Below, piece after piece: positions 50,637 through 59,000 of a stretch of 64,000 nucleotides of DNA (its first letter is position 1; each line of letters opens with the position of its first letter). The translations under genes were made by a program, and so were the position numbers. The notes under the pieces were generated by a model. That model saw only the letters and a program-made list of their open reading frames with translations, ran no database searches and was not told the origin of the DNA. This DNA is from Bacteroidota bacterium. GTDB lineage: Bacteria > Bacteroidota > Bacteroidia > Sphingobacteriales > Sphingobacteriaceae. The stretch is from NCBI GenBank assembly GCA_023450085.1, contig JAEXHI010000030.1, positions 434,001-498,000 of the forward strand. The letters run 5' to 3'.

Positions 50637-52277
50637 TTATGCTAATAACCTGATTGGCGCTTCTAACAATTGTTTTAAAGTTTGTAAGAAAGCAGCACCA
50701 GTTGCGCCATCAACTACACGGTGGTCGCAACCTAGTGTTAATTTCATTACGTTACCTGGAACAACTGCACCATTTTTAACTACAGGAACTGCTTGAATAG
50801 CACCTACAGATAAAATAGCTCCGTCAGGAGAGTTGATGATTGAAGTAAACTCATCGATACCGAACATACCTAAGTTAGATACGGTGAACGTTGAACCTTC
50901 CCAATCAGCAGGGGTTAATTTTTTAGCTTTTGCTTTAGCGCCATACTCTTTTACTTCTGCAGAGATGTGTGACAATGATTTGCCATCTGCAAAACGTACA
51001 ACAGGAACCAATAAGCCATCTTCAACAGCCATCGCTACACCAATGTTGGTATGCTCGTTGAAACGGATTTTATCGCCACCCCATGATGAGTTTACGGCTG
51101 GATGTTTTTTCAAGGCTACTGCAACCGCTTTGATGACGATATCATTGAAAGAAACTTTGACAGGAGCTACATCGTTGATGCTTGCACGAGCAGCCATTGC
51201 ATTGTCCATGTCTACACTAATGGTTAGGTAGAAGTGAGGAGCAGTGAATAAGCTTTCGCCCAAACGCTTTGCAATGGTTTTGCGCATTTGCGAAACTGGC
51301 TTCTCGGTATATCTTTCTTCGCCCACATAAGTAGGGATTACCGGAGCAGCAGCAGCTTTTTCAGATGAAGTAGCAGGTGCGTCAGCTTTAGCAGGAGCCG
51401 CCGAAGGTGTAAAGTTCTCTACGTCCTTTTTAATGATACGGCCACCATCTGCACTACCAGCAACTTGTGCTAAATCAATTCCTTTTTCTTTGGCAATTTT
51501 CTTAGCCAAAGGCGATGCGATGATGCGTCCGCCGTTAGCGTTTGATACTGCTGCAGGAGCAGCTTCTTCTTTTGGTGCCTCAGCAACTTTAGGACTTTCC
51601 TCTTTGCTTGCAGATTTTGCAGCAGGAGCATCGCCAGCAGCTAAAATGCCAGAAACATCTGTTCCTTCTGGACCTACAATAGCGATGATGCCGTTTACTT
51701 TAGCAGCTTCACCTTTTTGTACGCCAATGTGCAATAAAGTACCAGTAGCGTAGCCCATTACTTCCATGGTAGCCTTATCGGTTTCTACGTCAGCAAGAAC
51801 ATCGTCATCTTTTACTTTATCCCCTACTTTTTTATGCCATTCAGCAATTACGCCTTCAGTCATAGTATCGCTTAGCAAAGGCATACGGATTACGGTAATA
51901 CCTTTTGCAGAAAGCTCTTCTTCACTTAAGCCAGCACCTTGAGCAGGAGCCGCTTCTTCTTTTTTATCTTCAGCTTTAGGCTCTTCTGCTTTTGCAGCAC
52001 CACCTTTAGAAGCTTCTAATAATTCTTTATAGTCTTCGCCTTCTTTACCAACAATTGCCATTAGGGCATCAATTGGTACTGCTTGGCCTTCTTCTACACC
52101 AATATATAGTAGTGTGCCATCCCAGTAAGACTCCATGTCCATAGTTGCTTTGTCTGTTTCAACTTCTGCTAAAACATCACCACTCTTTATTTTATCGCCT
52201 ACCTTTTTGTGCCACTTCGCCAAAACCCCTTCGGTCATGGTGTCGCTCATTTTGGGCATATTAATTACTTCAGCCAT
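50637..52277 (-). CDS. pdhC: pyruvate dehydrogenase E2, dihydrolipoamide acetyltransferase, two lipoyl domains
   Basis: 546 residues: lipoyl domain 1 (1-75, lipoyl Lys43 in 'VETDKATMDME'), Ala/Glu/Lys linker, lipoyl domain 2 (about 130-205, 'VETDKATMEVM'), second linker, E3/E1-binding domain ('IIASPLAKKIAKEKGIDLAQ', 'GSADGGRIIKKDVENF'), and the catalytic domain from about 310 with 'MRKTIAKRLGESLFTAPHFY' and the active-site 'CDHRVVDGATGAAFLQTL'. It carries acetyl groups from E1 to CoA. 31 bases after pdhA. E3 is not in the window. Confidence 0.95.
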   Translation of the reverse strand: MAEVINMPKMSDTMTEGVLAKWHKKVGDKIKSGDVLAEVETDKATMDMESYWDGTLLYIGVEEGQAVPIDALMAIVGKEGEDYKELLEASKGGAAKAEEPKAEDKKEEAAPAQGAGLSEEELSAKGITVIRMPLLSDTMTEGVIAEWHKKVGDKVKDDDVLADVETDKATMEVMGYATGTLLHIGVQKGEAAKVNGIIAIVGPEGTDVSGILAAGDAPAAKSASKEESPKVAEAPKEEAAPAAVSNANGGRIIASPLAKKIAKEKGIDLAQVAGSADGGRIIKKDVENFTPSAAPAKADAPATSSEKAAAAPVIPTYVGEERYTEKPVSQMRKTIAKRLGESLFTAPHFYLTISVDMDNAMAARASINDVAPVKVSFNDIVIKAVAVALKKHPAVNSSWGGDKIRFNEHTNIGVAMAVEDGLLVPVVRFADGKSLSHISAEVKEYGAKAKAKKLTPADWEGSTFTVSNLGMFGIDEFTSIINSPDGAILSVGAIQAVPVVKNGAVVPGNVMKLTLGCDHRVVDGATGAAFLQTLKQLLEAPIRLLA

Positions 52278-52308
52278 CGATATCTTTATTTGAATGCTTG
52301 TCTAAAAA

Positions 52309-53304
52309 TTAAATTTGTTGAAAAGGGTAGTTTTGTTCTACATAAATATCAGTGAACAATTCTTCTGGCTGAGGCCATGGAGATTCTTCAGCAAATTTTA
52401 CAGACTCGTCTACAATGCTTTTTACTTTTTCTTCAATTTCGGTTACCCAAGCCTCATCAGCATATTTTTCTTTAAGGATAATGTCTTTGATGTGTTCGAT
52501 TGGGTCTTTTGCTTTGTACTCTTCCAATTCTTCTTTGGTACGGTATTTTGCAGGATCCGACATAGAGTGACCTCTGTAGCGGTAAGTTCTCATTTCTAAG
52601 AAGGTTGGTCCTTCACCAGCACGAGCACGTTGAATGGCTTCGTCCATTGCGTTGTGTACCGCTACTGGATCCATTCCGTCAACAGGTGCGCAAGGCATAT
52701 CAAAACCTAAACCAATTTTATAGATGTCCATCATGTTGGTCGTACGTTCTACCGATGTACCCATGGCGTAACCATTGTTTTCGCAAACAAAAATTACTGG
52801 AAGTTTCCATAGCATGGCCATGTTGAATGCTTCGTTTAAAGCTCCTTGACGTACCGCACCATCGCCCATGTAGCAAATGTTTACATTGTTGGTGCCTTTA
52901 TATTTTTCTGCAAAAGCGATACCAGCACCTAGTGGCATTTGTCCACCTACGATACCGTGACCACCATAGAAGTTATGCTCTTTGCTGAAAATGTGCATTG
53001 AACCACCTTTGCCTTTTGAGCAACCAGTAGCTTTACCATACATTTCGGCCATAATACTGTTAGCACTCATTCCAAGCGCTAAACCATGAGCGTGATCTCT
53101 ATAAGAAGTAACCATTGAATCGCCTTGTTGCATCGCAGAGATTGCTCCCGCAACTACGGCTTCTTGTCCAATATATAAATGGCAAAAACCTCTGATTTTT
53201 TGCTGACCATAAAGTTGTCCAGTTTTTTCTTCGAACTTGCGCATCAGCAACATCGACTCAAACCACTTCAAATAGGTATCTTTATTAATTTCTACTGCAC
53301 TCAT
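52309..53304 (-). CDS. pdhA: pyruvate dehydrogenase E1 component, alpha subunit
   Basis: 331 residues. 'FCHLYIGQEAVVAGAISAMQ', 'TSYRDHAHGLALG', 'KGKGGSMHIFSKEHNFYGGH', the TPP-binding GDGx(25-30)N motif in 'NICYMGDGAVRQGALNEAFN' to 'FVCENNGYAMGT', and the phosphorylation-loop-like 'RTYRYRGHSMSDPAKYRTKE'. Heterotetramer with PdhB, whose gene is 47 kb away. First gene of the pdhA-pdhC operon, with its own promoter box. Confidence 0.96.
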   Translation of the reverse strand: MSAVEINKDTYLKWFESMLLMRKFEEKTGQLYGQQKIRGFCHLYIGQEAVVAGAISAMQQGDSMVTSYRDHAHGLALGMSANSIMAEMYGKATGCSKGKGGSMHIFSKEHNFYGGHGIVGGQMPLGAGIAFAEKYKGTNNVNICYMGDGAVRQGALNEAFNMAMLWKLPVIFVCENNGYAMGTSVERTTNMMDIYKIGLGFDMPCAPVDGMDPVAVHNAMDEAIQRARAGEGPTFLEMRTYRYRGHSMSDPAKYRTKEELEEYKAKDPIEHIKDIILKEKYADEAWVTEIEEKVKSIVDESVKFAEESPWPQPEELFTDIYVEQNYPFQQI

Positions 53305-53335
53305 GTTTTGATGATAAATTTTTTATTTACGAGAG

Positions 53336-53343
53336 CAAATCTA
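53336..53343 (-). promoter_or_regulatory. pdhA -7 promoter box (TAGATTTG)
   Basis: TAGATTTG on the minus strand matches TAnnTTTG; predicted leader about 25 bases before the ATG at 53304. No clear -33 TTTG at the right spacing. Confidence 0.5.
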
Positions 53344-53496
53344 ATCTATTTTCTTGTATTTTTTCATAGGCATTTGTGTAAAAACATCAAAGGGTAGTGG
53401 TTAAACCCTCTGTTGTACTGCTTTTTATACCGTTTTGAGAAATGGTAAATTTTACACTATTCATTTTGGGTGTATTTGGGAAAACTCAAAGGCTTT

Positions 53497-53549
53497 AAAA
53501 TCAGAAATTTTATTTGGCATTGGGAGGCTTTGGCGTAATTTCTGATTTT
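53497..53549. promoter_or_regulatory. 13-base perfect inverted repeat in the pdhA / NlpC spacer
   Basis: AAAATCAGAAATT (53497-53509) and AATTTCTGATTTT (53537-53549) are perfect complements around a 27-base loop. It is in the 455-base divergent spacer between pdhA and the NlpC/P60 gene, about 200 bases from each start. It is either a regulator site for one of them or a hairpin; nothing else in this spacer beyond AT-rich sequence was seen. Confidence 0.5.
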
Positions 53550-53758
53550 ATGCGAAAAAAGCTCAGTTTTTGAATAAAAAATACGCTTGGCAATTGCCTT
53601 TTAGAGCGGCTAGGAATAAAAAATGTTAATAACTTCACTTTTTAACATTTTAATATTTGGATTAAAGAACCATTAATTATAATTTTGCTGCCTAACAATA
53701 AGCCCAAGTTGGTTTACGTTAAGTGTAAGTGTTGTTTACCCAAACTTAATAGTATAAC

Positions 53759-54313
53759 ATGATTAAAAAGTTTTTGTTTTCTACTTTAATCGTTCTCGCA
53801 GCTTTTTCGGCATCGTTTGCCCAAAGCAAAACTAAAGAAGCTGCTAAAGTAGAAGATCCAGACAATTTAGCTTCGCAATATTTCTCGCAAGTAATGGGAG
53901 TTGCTGTGAACGCAACATCAAACCTGAAATTATATAAGTTTATTTACGAATGGATAGGAACTCCCTATCGTTTTGGTGGCAACACTAAAAAAGGAATAGA
54001 CTGTTCAGCTTTTACCAAAGCCATCTACGACAAAGTTTTTAATACTACCATTTTACGTAACTCTCGTGATATCTTTAGCATGGTTAACCCATTATCTAAG
54101 GATGAATTAAAAGAGGGAGATTTGGTTTTCTTTAAAATCAAGAGTCGTAGCATTTCACATGTAGGTATTTATTTGGGCGATAATCGTTTTGCTCATGCTT
54201 CAAGTACGCGTGGTGTGGTAATTAGCAATTTGAATGAGCCTTATTATAGCCGTTACTTTTATAAGGGTGGCAGGATCATTGAGCCAGGCGACAAAGAGTT
54301 TATAGAAGAATAA
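53759..54313 (+). CDS. NlpC/P60 (C40) family cell-wall peptidase, exported
   Basis: 184 residues. Signal peptide 'KKFLFSTLIVLAAFSASFAQ', then the C40 domain: 'YRFGGNTKKGIDCSAFTKAI' (nucleophile Cys82), 'ISHVGIYLGDNRFAHASS' (His134 and His146). It resembles Spr/MepS-type murein DD-endopeptidases that cleave peptide cross-links to allow wall growth. Single domain, no lipobox. Its stop is 23 bases before a terminator. Confidence 0.9.
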   Translation: MIKKFLFSTLIVLAAFSASFAQSKTKEAAKVEDPDNLASQYFSQVMGVAVNATSNLKLYKFIYEWIGTPYRFGGNTKKGIDCSAFTKAIYDKVFNTTILRNSRDIFSMVNPLSKDELKEGDLVFFKIKSRSISHVGIYLGDNRFAHASSTRGVVISNLNEPYYSRYFYKGGRIIEPGDKEFIEE

Positions 54314-54336
54314 GTTAACTAAAACGATATTAGATG

Positions 54337-54366
54337 ATCCTTCCCAAATTGGGAGGGATTTTTTTT
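54337..54366 (+). terminator. terminator-like hairpin directly before the CapA start codon
   Basis: ATCCTTCCCAA and TTGGGAGGGAT (54337-54359) pair with one T-G wobble around a single A, followed by eight T to 54366. The ATG of the next gene is at 54372. It can end the NlpC transcript, but then the next gene needs a promoter inside the hairpin; otherwise it acts as an attenuator or a protective hairpin in the leader. Confidence 0.75.
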
Positions 54367-54371
54367 GAAAT

Positions 54372-55478
54372 ATGATGAAGAAAATTTTTGGACTACTTAT
54401 TTGTATTGCTACCGTTTATGTGTTGGTGAGTTGCCAAAGCAAATCCACAGAAGCAAAGCAGGCTGTTGATACAGATACGCTGCCGAAAGCGAGAAAAATA
54501 AAAGACACAATCAGTATTGTAGCCGTAGGTGATATGATGCTGGGCTCGGCTTTTCCAAGTAAACTCAATTTACCTCCTGATGATGCCATTAACAGTTTTA
54601 AAGAGGTTGACACTTTTCTAAAAGGGGATATCGTATTCGGAAATTTGGAAGGTTGTTTCTTGAACTCGGGGAATTCTTCTAAATGCAAGGGGATCAACCC
54701 AAATAATTGCTATGCTTTTAGAATGCCCGATCGTTACGCCGGTATTTTTAAAGCTGTTGGTTTTAACGTGCTTAGTGTAGCCAATAACCATGTGGGTGAT
54801 TTTAACACTAAGGGGCGTAAGAATACGGCCAAAATTCTGGACTCATTACAAATCCATTATGCTGGGCAGTTGGATAAGCCTTTTGATTTGTTTTCTATTG
54901 ATAGTGTGAGGTATGCGTTTGTGGCCTTTGCTCCCAATGAGAATACCGTTTCCATTAAAAATATAGATAGTGCTAAGTTATTGGTGGCTGAACTGAAGAA
55001 ACAGGCCGATATTGTGATTGTATCTTTTCATGGCGGTGGTGAAGGTGCAAGATTTGAGCATGTTACCCGAAAAACCGAAATCTTTTATAACGAAAACCGC
55101 GGGAATGTATATGCTTTTGCGCACGGCGTAATTGATGCAGGTGCAGATGTGGTATTGGGACACGGACCACATGTGACAAGAGCTGTGGAGGTTTATAAAA
55201 ACAAGTTTATTGCTTATAGTTTGGGTAATTTTTGCACCTATGGCATGTTTAGCTTAAAAGGCCCCAATGGAATAGCGCCTTTGCTACAGCTGAAAATAAA
55301 TAGCCAAGGTGACTTCCTGTATGCTGATGTTGTTTCTGTGAAGCAGGATAAGATTAATCGCTTAACTTTAGATGATAATGGTGCCGCATTTCAAAAAATA
55401 AAGACACTTACCGATATGGATTTTAAAGGGCATGGGCTTAAGTTCGAAAACAATAGGATATCACTGAATGAAAAATAA
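54372..55478 (+). CDS. CapA family lipoprotein (metallophosphatase-like fold)
   Basis: 368 residues. Lipobox 'CIATVYVLVSC' (Cys21). CapA/PgsA domain: 'SIVAVGDMMLGSAFP' (metal Asp), 'IVFGNLEGCFLN', 'VLSVANNHVGDFNTKG', 'IVIVSFHGGGEGA' and 'VVLGHGPHVTRAVEVYKNKF', 'YSLGNFCTYGMF'. These are the metal-binding motifs of a calcineurin-like fold; CapA proteins take part in poly-gamma-glutamate or other surface-polymer production, though isolated lipoprotein versions are often uncharacterised. The poly-glutamate synthase partners (CapB, CapC) are absent here. Overlaps the next small gene by 11 bases. Confidence 0.88.
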   Translation: MMKKIFGLLICIATVYVLVSCQSKSTEAKQAVDTDTLPKARKIKDTISIVAVGDMMLGSAFPSKLNLPPDDAINSFKEVDTFLKGDIVFGNLEGCFLNSGNSSKCKGINPNNCYAFRMPDRYAGIFKAVGFNVLSVANNHVGDFNTKGRKNTAKILDSLQIHYAGQLDKPFDLFSIDSVRYAFVAFAPNENTVSIKNIDSAKLLVAELKKQADIVIVSFHGGGEGARFEHVTRKTEIFYNENRGNVYAFAHGVIDAGADVVLGHGPHVTRAVEVYKNKFIAYSLGNFCTYGMFSLKGPNGIAPLLQLKINSQGDFLYADVVSVKQDKINRLTLDDNGAAFQKIKTLTDMDFKGHGLKFENNRISLNEK

Positions 55479-55662
55479 TAAACTAATTATCCATTATGTT
55501 ATTGCAGTAGCAGCCATTGCGGTGGTGCTTTATGCTTTGTTTATGCTTTATCAAGATCCGGGACGAATTAGGTTTTTGATTCTTACCATTATTGCCTGTG
55601 CGGTAGTTGCATTGGGGCAAATTCTTATTATTCGACAAAAGAAATCTCTAAACAAGAAATAG
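55468..55662 (+). CDS. small membrane protein, overlapping the CapA gene
   Basis: 64 residues, two hydrophobic helices ('LIIHYVIAVAAIAVVLYALF' and 'FLILTIIACAVVALGQILII') and a basic C-terminus. The ATG lies 11 bases inside the CapA gene, so translation is coupled. No family recognised. Confidence 0.6.
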   Translation: MKNNKLIIHYVIAVAAIAVVLYALFMLYQDPGRIRFLILTIIACAVVALGQILIIRQKKSLNKK

Positions 55663-55669
55663 TTAGTGC

Positions 55670-55855
55670 TTAAGCTTCGTCTTTCGTATTCTTGATCAGT
55701 CCAATGCCCGAGGTGAAAAAGATGATGGCAATAACCGCTACTACAACCAGTTCTCTTGTTCCTACAGTATGTTTTAGAAAACCCCAGCCAGCATAAATTA
55801 GGCCTATAATGCCGAGAATGGTTAAGATAGTGCCGAAAGTTCTTTTTACATTCAT
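55670..55855 (-). CDS. small membrane protein, convergent to the preceding
   Basis: 61 residues, two hydrophobic helices ('FGTILTILGIIGLIYAGWGF', 'LVVVAVIAIIFFTSGIGLIK') linked by 'LKHTVGTRE', charged tail 'KNTKDEA'. Short membrane proteins of this form are frequent in Bacteroidota; no function known. The stop is 7 bases from the convergent gene's stop. Confidence 0.65.
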   Translation of the reverse strand: MNVKRTFGTILTILGIIGLIYAGWGFLKHTVGTRELVVVAVIAIIFFTSGIGLIKNTKDEA

Positions 55856-56007
55856 CTCTATAAATCAATCTTGCTTAAAAACAGCATAAAGTATTTTTTG
55901 TTTGTAAAGCCGATTTGAGATTTGTCTAGTGTTTTTTGGATTAAAGGAAATAGGAATGCCGCTTGATGGTTTATTTTTAGTAATATTGGTCATCAAAAAT
56001 TATTGCT

Positions 56008-56943
56008 ATGGAATACTTCGGTTATGGTGTGTTATTATTTGCACTCATTATTCTTTTCAGTTCATTTGTTACGGTTAGACAAGGAACAATTGCTGTGATC
56101 ACTATTTTCGGTAAATATCAGCGATTGTTACGTCCTGGGCTTAGTCTTAAAATTCCTTTGATAGAGGTGATCCATTCAAGGATATCTATTCAAAATCGTT
56201 CGGTAGAGCTATCTTTTCAGGCGGTAACGCAAGATCAGGCCAATGTATATTTCAAAGCCATGTTGCTTTATTCGGTACTTAACCATGATGAGGAGACGAT
56301 TAAAAACGTAGCCTTCAAATTCGTGGACTCTAATAACTTAATGCAGGCGCTAATTCGTACTATTGAGGGCTCAATCCGTGCTTATGTGGCTACACAAAAA
56401 CAAGCAAATGTATTGGCTCAACGTAATGAAATTGTAGAGCACGTAAAACATCAAATTGACCAGGTGTTGGAAAGCTGGGGTTACCACTTACAAGATTTGC
56501 AACTAAACGATATTACTTTCGACGAAGAGATTATGCGTTCAATGAGCCGTGTAGTGGCTTCAAACAACTTAAAGGCTGCTGCTGAAAACGAAGGTCAAGC
56601 TTTATTGATTACTAAAACTAAAGGTGCAGAAGCTGATGGTAATGCCATTAAAATTGCCGCTACTGCTGAACGTGAAGCTGCGCAATTGCGTGGTCAGGGT
56701 ATTGCGTTGTTTAGGGAAGAGGTAGCAAAAGGTATGACCAATGCCGCTCACGAAATGCAACAAGCAAATCTGGATACTTCAGTGATTTTGTTTACCATGT
56801 GGACGGAAGCAATTAAGCAGTTTGCAGAGTATAGCGAAGGTAATGTGATCTTCTTAGATGGTAGTACGGAGGGTATGAACAATACCATGAAGCAAATGAT
56901 GGCCATGCAGATGAGTCAAAAAGCGGCAGTGGATAAGAAATAA
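56008..56943 (+). CDS. SPFH/Band 7 (stomatin-like) membrane protein
   Basis: 311 residues. One N-terminal helix ('YGVLLFALIILFSSFVTV'), then the Band 7 domain 'QGTIAVITIFGKYQRLLRPG' to 'LQDLQLNDITFDEEIMRSMS', followed by a long Ala/Glu-rich coiled-coil ('EADGNAIKIAATAEREAAQL'). Family members scaffold membrane microdomains or hold protease complexes. No NfeD partner follows. Monocistronic. Confidence 0.9.
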   Translation: MEYFGYGVLLFALIILFSSFVTVRQGTIAVITIFGKYQRLLRPGLSLKIPLIEVIHSRISIQNRSVELSFQAVTQDQANVYFKAMLLYSVLNHDEETIKNVAFKFVDSNNLMQALIRTIEGSIRAYVATQKQANVLAQRNEIVEHVKHQIDQVLESWGYHLQDLQLNDITFDEEIMRSMSRVVASNNLKAAAENEGQALLITKTKGAEADGNAIKIAATAEREAAQLRGQGIALFREEVAKGMTNAAHEMQQANLDTSVILFTMWTEAIKQFAEYSEGNVIFLDGSTEGMNNTMKQMMAMQMSQKAAVDKK

Positions 56944-56951
56944 TTTATTTT

Positions 56952-57199
56952 AACCACCTTAGATATTTAAGAACATTTTAGTTTTGAACCATTAAGGCAT
57001 TAAGGGACATTAAGTTTTCCCACCAAGTCTTAATTATCTTAATTTCTTAATGTTTTATCCTATAGCTTAGGTGTCTTAGGTGGTTTTATTTTTTCGCCAT
57101 TTTGGTATTGAACCATTAAGGCATTAAGAGACATTAAGTTTTACATTCCTAATTTCTTAATCGTATAGCATAGATGAACTTAGGTGTCTTAGGTGGTTT
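56952..57199. repeat. two tandem copies of a ~95-base AT-rich repeat with TTAAGG/CTTAGG units
   Basis: Copy 1 (56984-57086) and copy 2 (57108-57199) both begin TTGAACCATTAAGGCATTAA and end TTAGGTGTCTTAGGTGGTTT; the intervening parts are also alike. A partial complement, ACCACCTTAGA, stands at 56953-56964. This is the heptad-type dispersed intergenic repeat common in Bacteroidota; it fills the 265-base spacer before the DUF1579 gene. Confidence 0.7.
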
Positions 57200-57208
57200 C
57201 ATTTAAAC

Positions 57209-57709
57209 CTATAAATCCAACCTTAAATTAATCGTTTCAATAGCCTTAGCCTCCTCGCCGCTTGGAGAAATATTGTAGGCACGCAAAATAAATTGGTCGG
57301 AGTTGATGATTTCCAGTTCAGTGCGCCATCCCCAAGGTTCAGGCATTTCGCTGTTACTGTATTGACCTGTTACCGAGAAACCATTACTAGTTTCCTCACC
57401 TTCGGAGAACATGATTCCCGTACCCATGTGGAAGCTATCGATCCAGCTGCAAACACATTTATTGTTACCCAAATCGAAGCCCCAAACCATTAAACCTTCA
57501 TGTGGCTTGCCATTGATTACACCACGGTACTCATAACGGATAAAACGTTTGTTAAGCAATGCAATAATTTTACTGCTCGTTGCCGACTCATCCGCCAACA
57601 CATCCTTCTCAAACCAAGTGCGTGTACGGCCGTCCCAAGTGCCTATTAAACTTAGCAGTCTCAAATGTGGACCGCCTTCTTTTGATAATTCGAATTTACT
57701 TTTGCTCAT
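57209..57709 (-). CDS. DUF1579 family protein
   Basis: 166 residues from the ATG at 57709. The family pattern is 'LLSLIGTWDGRTRTWFEKDV' at the start, 'NKRFIRYEYRGVINGKPHEG', 'VWGFDLGNNKCVCSWIDSF' and the lipocalin-like alternation to the end. DUF1579 proteins are predicted small beta-barrel ligand binders with no known role. Apparently single gene, convergent with the SPFH gene. Confidence 0.85.
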   Translation of the reverse strand: MSKSKFELSKEGGPHLRLLSLIGTWDGRTRTWFEKDVLADESATSSKIIALLNKRFIRYEYRGVINGKPHEGLMVWGFDLGNNKCVCSWIDSFHMGTGIMFSEGEETSNGFSVTGQYSNSEMPEPWGWRTELEIINSDQFILRAYNISPSGEEAKAIETINLRLDL

Positions 57710-57837
57710 CACTACAAGATACGATTTTTGTATTATCGATATATATTGAACGATTGAAAATTTGAAAGGTTTGATTTGTTTAATCGGTGAAATGTAAAAC
57801 TGTAGATTTTGAACTGAAAAACTTTTAACTTAGGCGC

Positions 57838-58404
57838 ATGTCATCACACCATATCATCAGAGAAAAGCAAGAACCAGCGCTATATATCCACGAACTAGGG
57901 AACTTTAATGAAGAATATTTGGGTCAGCTTTTAGAGTGGAGCCCAACTGTTTTAGTAGCCGATAGTGAGTATGAAAAAGTAATCTCCTTAGAATTAAAGG
58001 TAGATGTGGTAGTGGGTAATTTGCCTCTTGGTGCGGTGCTGCAAGAAGATATCCGGATTATTCCGAAACCTAAAGAAGGCTTGGAAGATGCGCTGGACTT
58101 TTTGGTGAAAGAAAAGTATCCAGCGGTGAATGTCATTAGCAATGTTGACAGCTTTGATGATTTAACCTGCTATTTGCCCGACATCAATTTGGTGCTTTTT
58201 ACAGAAAGAAGTAAACATTATCCTGTCAAAAACGGATTTAGTGTTTGGAAACCTGCGGGTACTGTTTTGTTGATCGATGTGATTGCCTACTTTGAAGCAG
58301 ATAACCTGATGCAACAAGAAACGGGTGAGTTTATAGTAGTAGAGGATGGCTTGGTGTCGTTTAGGTTTCAAGTGCCTTATTTATTTATTGGAGAGCTGCT
58401 TTAA
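57838..58404 (+). CDS. thiamine pyrophosphokinase-like protein, degenerate active site
   Basis: 188 residues. It matches, to my recollection, a Bacteroidota group annotated as thiamine pyrophosphokinase ('SSHHIIREKQEPALYIHELG' start; 'FSVWKPAGTVLLIDV' near the C-terminal beta-domain). The catalytic signatures of true enzymes (DGG/A-type loop and GDxDS) are not visible: the corresponding parts read 'VLVADSEYEKVISLELKVD' and 'VVVGNLPLGAV'. So it may bind thiamine derivatives without phosphotransfer, or be a new subfamily. Moderate certainty. Confidence 0.55.
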   Translation: MSSHHIIREKQEPALYIHELGNFNEEYLGQLLEWSPTVLVADSEYEKVISLELKVDVVVGNLPLGAVLQEDIRIIPKPKEGLEDALDFLVKEKYPAVNVISNVDSFDDLTCYLPDINLVLFTERSKHYPVKNGFSVWKPAGTVLLIDVIAYFEADNLMQQETGEFIVVEDGLVSFRFQVPYLFIGELL

Positions 58405-58501
58405 TAGCGAGAATAAAGAATAAGGAGCAAAGAATAAAGACTTAAACTTATCATTACTAATTTAACTAGTTACTAACAACTAGCCTCTTATCCCTAAAGC
58501 A

Positions 58502-58996
58502 ATGATATATCTCAGGAAAGCAAAAGAAGAAGATTTACTCACCATCAGAAATTTGGCTGAACAGACTTGGCCTACCGCTTACGGCGACATCATCTCCCAA
58601 GAGCAAATTGTATTTATGTTGGATAAAATGTACAACCAAGGTGAACTTTTAGGGCAACTACGAGAAGGACATACTTTCCTTATTGCGTCTGAACTAAAAG
58701 AAGATGTTGGTTTTGCGGGCTTCTCTGTCGTAGACTCTGAAAATCACGTTTATAAACTGCACAAACTTTACGTGCTACCTAAAATGCACGGCAAGGGTGT
58801 AGGTAAAATTTTAATGAATGAAGTGGTTGATCAGATCAAGGTTCAGGGAGCAAAATTTTTACGCTTGAACGTAAACAGGGACAATAAAGCCAAAGATTTT
58901 TATGAAAAGGCGGGTTTCAAAATAAAAGAAACCGTTGACCTTGATATTGGTAATGGTTTCTTCATGAATGATTATGTAATGGAGAAAACCTTATAA
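58502..58996 (+). CDS. GNAT family N-acetyltransferase
   Basis: 164 residues. 'YLRKAKEEDLLTIRNLAEQT' start, acetyl-CoA loop 'VLPKMHGKGVGKILMNEVVD', 'AKFLRLNVNRDNKAKDFYEK' and the last strand 'ETVDLDIGNGFFMNDYVMEK'. Complete. Its last ~67 bases recur, diverged, at 60111-60179 beyond the following gene. Substrate unknown; resembles RimI-like or diamine-type acetyltransferases. Next gene begins 4 bases downstream. Confidence 0.9.
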   Translation: MIYLRKAKEEDLLTIRNLAEQTWPTAYGDIISQEQIVFMLDKMYNQGELLGQLREGHTFLIASELKEDVGFAGFSVVDSENHVYKLHKLYVLPKMHGKGVGKILMNEVVDQIKVQGAKFLRLNVNRDNKAKDFYEKAGFKIKETVDLDIGNGFFMNDYVMEKTL

Positions 58997-59000
58997 GAAA

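Noticed and set aside
50833..51753. Long reading frames opposite pdhC
   Set aside because: Mirror frames of the Ala/Glu/Lys-rich E2 linkers; no family features and no promoter.
55551..55868. 105-residue frame opposite the small membrane-protein genes
   Set aside because: It covers two genes with better features (hydrophobic helices, overlap with CapA) and is Cys/His/Arg-rich shadow sequence.
56952..57199. CRISPR-like repeat array
   Set aside because: Only two long copies with similar interiors, not short exact repeats with unique spacers; no cas genes.
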